NCBI GenBank assembly: GCA_038501785.1
Contig: JBAMJR010000170.1
Location: 3,112,001-3,176,000 of the forward strand
Source: Myoxocephalus aenaeus
Taxonomy: Eukaryota; Chordata; Actinopteri; Perciformes; Cottidae
DNA: 64,000 bases
Reading direction: 5' to 3'
Shown piece by piece: positions 57,601-64,000 of the stretch. How positions within the stretch are numbered: the stretch's first letter is position 1; every line of letters starts with the position of its first letter. The position numbers and the translations under genes are program-made. Under the pieces are notes generated by a model. That model was not told the DNA's origin. It saw nothing but the letters and a program-made list of their open reading frames with translations, and did not search any database.

Positions 57601-60600
57601 GCAATCTTCAGTCAGGCATTTACGTTCTTCTGGCACAGGCCTGCGCCCGGTGAGGACCAGCAGGACTTTCTGTAGTCATGAAAACTTTGGTTGAGCCCCT
57701 GACATGGACTTTAGGATAATAATGTGAAGTCACTTTAAAATTCAGATATGTTATGTAGAGGCATTTGACAACCTGTAGGATATGAATCCAGAAAACTGCA
57801 GATTGAGGAATCAAAATAAATTGAATTGCATGTTTGTTTGTTTTTTGATTTTTTTCAGCAATAGAATGTAGATCTTTTTTTTTGTAAATTATGTTTCCTG
57901 TGTTTTTGATGCCAATTTAGGAAGCCAGCATATGATTGAGGGCCACACAGGAAAACTGCACTCATCTCACTTCCACATTAAACTACAGAGTTGTCCACCA
58001 AAATGGCCAACTTTAACTAACAACACTGCATTGGTGACAGCACCACATACAGGCATGCAACCAATAGCTTTTCTACAAGGCATTCATTCCTAACCTGACT
58101 GTTGCTTGTTTGGAAACAGCCGTGAAAGTATAGAAATGGACCGCGGATGATTAAAATGTAATGCATGCATATCATGTCACAACATGTTTTGAAGGGCTGC
58201 CATTAACCTGCGGGCCACACTTAAATAGTTGTGATTACATTTAATTTGTGACATGAATTACACGTATTTTTGTTAATTTAAAAAAATCATTGTGCTCTTT
58301 AAGTTTGTTGCATTTTGTCGTAAAATGTTGAAGTATAAGCCTGAAAATACGTAATTAAAAGAACGACACCCAAACGTCGCTATGAGAAACCCGCAAGAAA
58401 CCGGATCGTTTAAATAAATATATTTTAAATGTAGACGCGTCATATGTGTACTCAATGGCAAAATTCAAATGAGATCTCTCTATAAAGTACATTTTTAAAG
58501 AATATTTAGTTGTTTATTTAAATGATCAACAATCTTTCTCCAGAATCGCCGACTCCACCTTCTCCAAGGAGGAAAACACCAATATCAACCTTGGTGTGTA
58601 TCCACCAACTCCAGCATCTCTTCCGACTTTTATCCACAGATTTACGTGACATTTGTATTATTTGTTGTGTTATATTTTCTGCTATCAAATTGTATATGTA
58701 CATGGTTGTAATATATGTTGGTGTAATAGGGGAAAGGAGCTGAGAGAAGAAAACTGCCCAAGATGGAGCCTGAGTCTCCCCTGTGTCTCTGTTCTCCACA
58801 CATAAGTTGGAAATACATTATTTATTACCTGTTTGCCATTTTCTAATCCTCGAACACTATTCTTTTTTTCCCATTACTGCTCTCCTTTGTCTCTCTGTTG
58901 CCATTTGCAATTTCTACACAGTGAAAAGAGCACAATGTCATCCATACTGCATGTTGTTGACCACCTGTGTACGAGTTCTGGTCTCCAGTATTTCACTGAA
59001 GATCACAGGTGCATACCTGTAGCTAATGAATGTCTCTGAAAGGCATCTCGACTCAAGGACCCTCTCTATCCTTTTTCCATTAGCCTTCTCGTCTATTTGC
59101 GCTGTCAGTTAGTCGGCTCAGCTCAGCTCCAGATACTTCTACTAGAGAAAAAGCACTCAAGCCCAATCATTACTTTGAAAATTGGGGATTTTTGTCAACG
59201 TTCAAATAAACAGATTTATGCTTTTTTTGGGGTCTTTATTGGCATCTGACAGGAGCGTGGTACAATTCACCTGAGAGGGACAGAAAGAGAACTAAATCAA
59301 GATGGTACACATGCATCGCCACAAACACCCTCTCTTATGGAAATAACACTTCGTACTTGTTTAGCCAAAAAAGTGTTCAAGGAAACCCCTGCTTCCCTGC
59401 TTGAATTCAGTCCAGTGGGAATAAGTGCTATGTTTCTGTATCGTCATGTAAGGAGGCGGTCAGGATAGATGATGGGAGGACAAAGCACAAGACTTTGACA
59501 CTGTACAGTACATGATTAGGTTTAAAGCGACGGAAGTGCTTTAGTTAAGATTAGGGAAAGATAGAGCTTTTGATTACATGTTAACCCCATCATCAACATC
59601 AATCAGGATTTTATAACCAGAAATTGTTTGTAAAAAAATTAATAAAATGCATTATCAGTGAAACGTTTTCAGACGTATTCAGTATGAACATATTGCCAGA
59701 TGCATGTATTTAAAATGTTTCCTTCCTGAAAAAAACCGTTATGTAATTCAAATGGTATTTATTTCTCTCATTAATGTATATACGGTATAATTTATACACA
59801 ATAATATAGTTAGTATGATATCATATTTGCTGTTGCAAATAAGTAACTTGTGTTCACTTACAAATTATCATAATTTCAAGGAGACAGGATTGTTCACCAG
59901 CATCTTGGGAATTTGGACAGCAGCAGCACAGTATCTGCATATTAGAATAAATATATTGAACCACTGTTGAATATCACATCTGGGATATGAGCCTTCCCCA
60001 TCGCTCTTAAAGCGGCCGGTCCTTGTGTAATCTGCACGGAGGCTTCTCTGTTGTTGTGGGTAGAGCAGCAGCAGTAATTGATCAGTGGCTGCTCGTGAAG
60101 GAAACCTCCATAATTAAATTGAAACTCGTCAAGCTCTTTTCACTGGAGCTCTGGTCTCCACGGTGACTGCAAGATGCTGATCTGGATTTGCAAAGGAGAT
60201 GCAGAGTTGGATGTTTTAATTTTCTGATAGTGGTGGATAGCACACTCTGGGACCCTGAGCAGCCTCGGGCCGTCTCTCGTGTGTTTATCGGAGCGCCAGT
60301 GGAAATGCACTTTGCAGTCCGATGTCATGAAGGACTATTTTGAAGCACTCTCTGCTATTTAAATTGAATCATGGACATGCAAGATGGATTATTCCATTAG
60401 GAGCACAATCATTTTCAAGCAAATATTATGCTATCCAATTCTCTCTTGTTTCCAGTAAAAGGAGCTCAAGCAGTTTTCTCTGTGCTTCATTTCATTTAGT
60501 TTATTTTTTTGCCAACAATTAAAGTTAGGCTTGAAGTACAGCTGCTGCTTTAGACATTTTTATTCCACAGAAGAAGCTTAAAAAGTATGATCAGCACAGT

Positions 60601-62869
60601 TGCCTTACACATTGTACTGCAGTCAGGGATTAAACAACATAGTGGCATTTTACACAAATGTACAGTTATTTACATTCACACAGGCTTTTCAGTATTCCGT
60701 TTACAGTGTAACGCAGTCTTATATCAAATATAAAAAGGACGAAATTGATAATGACAATAATGGAAGGCAAATTACAAAGGTACAAAGCTGAATGGAGGAA
60801 GAAGATTGAAGAAGCAATCAGTGAACTCAGTAACAGCATGACGCATCTCTGCTGCCTCACCTCCTGGAATCCCAGATTAATAAACGGCTGCACACAATGC
60901 CCTTTAACCAAAGAAGCTACCGTTAATTAATACAACACACACCAAATCTGCCATATGCATGTTTAGCGACTATTCAGACCCACTTACTGACTTCTATTTC
61001 TTAAAAGCAACAAGCAACAAATGAAGTGACTAAAAAGAAGAAAAGAAAAGGGAGGAATAATCAATATATCATATTGTGATTAATTCCTCTTCTGCCAACA
61101 GCACGGGCTCCTTTCCTCCCCTCATGCGCCGTGTAGAAGCAGTCATGAGGTGTGGTCCAGTGAGGGGGAAGCCAGATGTACAGGTCGACATTTGTGATCT
61201 GAACCAAATAATCTTTTCTCTCGACTCACAAAGTTGTTTAGAATTTTTAATTACCCAATGTAAATCATTTGTTTGACCTTCTCCTGGACTTTATCTTTTT
61301 TTATTTTTTATTATCTATAATGATTGTTTGTTTGAGATTGTACAAAGATTTCTCTAACTTCCTTTATTATATGGTTGTAAATGAACGTATGAGTCATCTG
61401 GCAACTTTTGCTGCTGTAGTTATTTTCATTGGAGAGGCGTTAGTAGCACTGGCCGTACAGGACAATGGGCTTCTGTAGTTTGCTGCAGACAGAAATCACC
61501 AGAAAGTTGTGCTGTGAAATTAATCTGCACGTCTGCAAAATATGAGATTCTATAGTCTTGGTGATGCAGTCATCACACAAACGGGGACACTGGGTGATCT
61601 GCTGTAGCTGACCAGCGAGCCAATAACATTCTAGCTCATTCAGTCACATTAGCCTCAGTGCTGTTTGGTTTACTTCACCTGGCATTTTAGGCTGTTCATG
61701 TAAATATTAGTCGTTAAGATTATATTCAGTTTTTCTTTTCCTAGGAAATGTTTTTTTTTATTTTGTTATGTTCCTTTGCTAGTTAAAGGACCAGTAATAA
61801 AAAAAGTAATAAGTAATAAAAAAGCTCTGAAGCTTTCGGTGACTGGGGCGATTTTGCTGTGTGCGTGCAAAAAAATTAAGCTCATTAGATCAGTGAAGAG
61901 CTTCCAGGAAGAACACGAGTATTAGGGGTTGATTCGGGAGCGTTTAGTATTAAAAGACTACAGGGTGTGGACCAGACTGCTTGAAATCTCCATTGTCATT
62001 AGGCAACATTGATTGACCAGCATTGATTTCTTTGTTGTTGTTATTATTTGAGGTGAGGCAACGAGGCGCTAAAATATTACCGATTCGTTTTTTTCTAAAC
62101 TCGGCCACGCAGAGAAAATTACATTGATATTATATTTAACAAACTGTATCCAACAACTAAATCAAATTGCATCTAAAATAATGAAAAATAAGAAGAATTG
62201 AGACAAGGAAACATTTTTGAGCCATCCTAATGTGGCGATGAAGTGAAAATCATGCACACTCTAACTTTGATCATACCCTGAATGCACGATACAGATATTT
62301 TGTATATATCCATTTATTGGAAATGACTCTCTTTCGTTTATTTGTCAAAATATAATAAGTTGACCATCCTTGTCGTTCTTTTTTTGGAAAACCTATTCTA
62401 TACATTTGTCACTGTGCCCTTAATTTGAGTTTGCAAAAATACTACTGGCTAAGAGATATCCTACACCTGACAGATGCAGCACTTTGTCAAAGATAAGCAT
62501 GTATGTACAGTACACTTTAAATCACCACAGTCACTATAAGAAAATATGCAAGAATGGATCACGGCGCAAAGAATGTCAATAATATTTATAGTCTCTCTTT
62601 CTCTCTGAGAGTAACTCAGAGCAGAAAGCCATTTCCAGTCATTGGATTGTTGTTTTCCCCTTTGTTCTTTTATTTATTTGTTTTTTTTCATTTGAGTCTC
62701 ATGTGTCTAAAGCATTGTGTGGAAATAGTAAGATCTAAAAAGTGTAAAGAAAACATACAGAATCACAGGTACACCTCAAATTAGTTTTAGCTGTAGCCCA
62801 ATTTTTTCAAATGCAAAAGCTTTATGTTATCTACAATTCACATTTATTACATGTTTTTCTTTTCATTTG
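57601..62869. other. Gene-free stretch
   Basis: No supported coding exon or RNA gene over 5.3 kb. Short unrelated open frames only. Positions 60,100-60,320 are less AT-rich, with a CCTCCATAATTAAATTG motif near 60,107, and could be a conserved non-coding element. Confidence 0.5.
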
Positions 62870-62925
62870 TCAAGTCAACTTTATATAGAGTCCATCCCAA
62901 ATGCCTAAAGGGGGCTTTACTGTCA
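62870..62925 (-). repeat. Retroelement tail fragment, antisense
   Basis: TCAAGTCAACTTTATATAGA followed by GTCCATCCCAAATGCC and TAAAGGGGGCTTTACTG is the reverse of the AAAGCCCTCCGAGGCAAAT ... AATAAACTGAATTG tail seen at 7,565. Confidence 0.5.
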
Positions 62926-63139
62926 TCTTCTTTGACTTACATTCCATTTGGATGGGTTTTCTCTACTTGACATTTACCACATTAAATAAACATTTCAACA
63001 TCAATCAAAACTATGGCACATTTCGATATGATTGCCTGTCAACACGCTGCCTGCTTTCGAAATATTTCCACATGAGAGCACATTTTGACAAGCTCTGCAT
63101 AATCACCTCTGACACCCATCATCTGGTATGCAAAGTTGA

Positions 63140-63240
63140 AATGATCATTAATTACACGGCATCCATTGATGAATGTCTCCCATTTGATTGACATCATCGT
63201 CTCTTGGAGTAAATTAATTACCGGGAATAAATTACCAGTC
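63140..63240. promoter_or_regulatory. Candidate enhancer: TAAT cluster with PBX/MEIS-type site
   Basis: CATTAATTAC near 63,147, TGATTGACA at 63,185-63,193 (PBX-HOX/MEIS type) and TTAATTA at 63,214-63,220 fall within 75 bp of non-repetitive sequence. This resembles developmental enhancers. No conservation test was possible. Confidence 0.28.
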
Positions 63241-63631
63241 AATACGTCCTAAATAGTGCCACCGATATCCCAGATGACAGACATTAAGCTCATTTAAATG
63301 CAGATCAATAATTGCCTTTAAGCAGTTTGTTTGTTGACTTCAAAGACATGCATCTCTGTGATGAAAATGCTTTCAAACAATAGACCAACAAGGTGAGTGA
63401 AGTGTTGTGGCCGCCAACATTATTCTTCACTGGCAGGTTTGCCATTCTTTAGTGATTCAGCTCAGAGGCTGTCTGCAGACTTGACACCACTCATGCAAGT
63501 CAAGTAGGTGTGCAGAAAAGACGTCCATAGAAATCCAAGCTTCAGTGGTTCAATGTAATTCAGGATTTTTCCATCTGAGCACCAAACTTTACGAACTGGG
63601 CTTGATCCAAATTTCATGTCCATACAGGACA

Positions 63632-63658
63632 GGGGGATCTTGTTGTACAAGATCCCCC
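63632..63658. repeat. Perfect 11-bp inverted repeat (hairpin)
   Basis: GGGGGATCTTG, a five-base loop TTGTA, then CAAGATCCCCC. The stem is perfect. It lies in a stretch (63,450-63,800) with two overlapping - strand open frames that I could not assign. Confidence 0.9.
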
Positions 63659-63854
63659 TTTTTCTCAACGTAGAGCCTTGTTGTCAACCACAACAAGCGA
63701 TGCGATAATTCCTTATCCAACTGTTGGTGGGTATCAGTCGTGCTCAGTAAGGCATATTGTTTATATATTGATGGTAAAGATACAAATGAAAAAGTCAAAA
63801 TACTCCTGTATCACCACAATTTCTTGTGTTTCTTTGAATGTATAGGCAAGTGTT

Positions 63855-63895
63855 CCTAGAAGAAATAAAAAGATTGAATCTGAAATCTGAAATCT
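63855..63895 (+). repeat. Retroelement-like tail with TCTGAAA repeats
   Basis: AGAAGAAATAAAAAGATTGA followed by ATCTGAAATCTGAAATCT. A poly(A)-signal-like AATAAA before a short tandem tail is typical of a non-LTR element 3' end. Upstream sequence was not recognised. Confidence 0.4.
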
Positions 63896-64000
63896 CATTG
63901 TTTCAGAATGCTATCTTTTGTTGCAATTTCTTTACCCTGTCAATCATTTTGTCTTATTACAATGCGTTCTGATGGATGATGTTTGAATAATACCTCCTTT

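Noticed and set aside
63462..63798. Two overlapping - strand open frames near the right edge
   Set aside because: Neither shows a known domain. The area looks like a retroelement remnant with a hairpin and tandem tail. Not enough to call a gene.

Overview
The window is teleost (ray-finned fish) nuclear DNA. Evidence: large AT-rich introns with GT..AG splice sites, many TA/GT/GA microsatellites, tRNA-derived SINE fragments, L2/Rex1-like LINE debris and piggyBac/hAT-like scraps of types common in fish. I recognise one protein-coding gene, on the + strand: phactr4 (phosphatase and actin regulator 4), from about 8.8 kb to about 34.6 kb. No other coding exon could be supported.

Layout. 1-8.6 kb: upstream non-coding DNA with dispersed repeats and two TA microsatellites. 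8.6-9.1 kb: probable promoter with an NRF1-type motif and a non-coding first exon. 14.6-17.5 kb: three possible alternative first coding exons (two well supported, one speculative), all ending in phase 1 so that each can join the shared exon at 22,242. 22.2-33.4 kb: twelve shared coding exons ending in the family-typical C-terminus FHRP. 33.4 to about 34.65 kb: 3' UTR. 34.9-64 kb: a gene-poor stretch with interspersed repeats, a pair of GC-rich inverted arms, and a few clusters of homeodomain/POU-type motifs that could be enhancers.

Assembled phactr4 is 1,019 aa with the MENP start or 1,034 aa with the MGHS start. Human PHACTR4 is about 700 aa. The parts in order are: a short alternative N-terminus; a basic segment with the N-terminal RPEL (actin-binding) motif; a very unusual Arg/Asp/Glu/Lys mixed-charge tract of about 215 residues; proline/serine-rich linkers; an acidic segment with 11 consecutive Asp; then two RPEL motifs and the PP1-binding C-terminus. 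Family knowledge says PHACTR4 binds G-actin and protein phosphatase 1 and controls cofilin and cytoskeletal dynamics.

The most notable observation is the expanded mixed-charge tract. It contains a 24-bp in-frame coding minisatellite (8 units) and resembles the R-D/R-E-rich domains of nuclear-speckle proteins more than anything expected in a cytoskeletal PP1 regulator. Other points of interest are a possible N-myristoylation signal on one alternative N-terminus, a NAGNAG acceptor, an eroded internal RPEL, and a foldback-like pair of inverted arms at 50.7-52.4 kb. All intron/exon calls come from reading splice sites and frames by eye; no alignment or database search was run.
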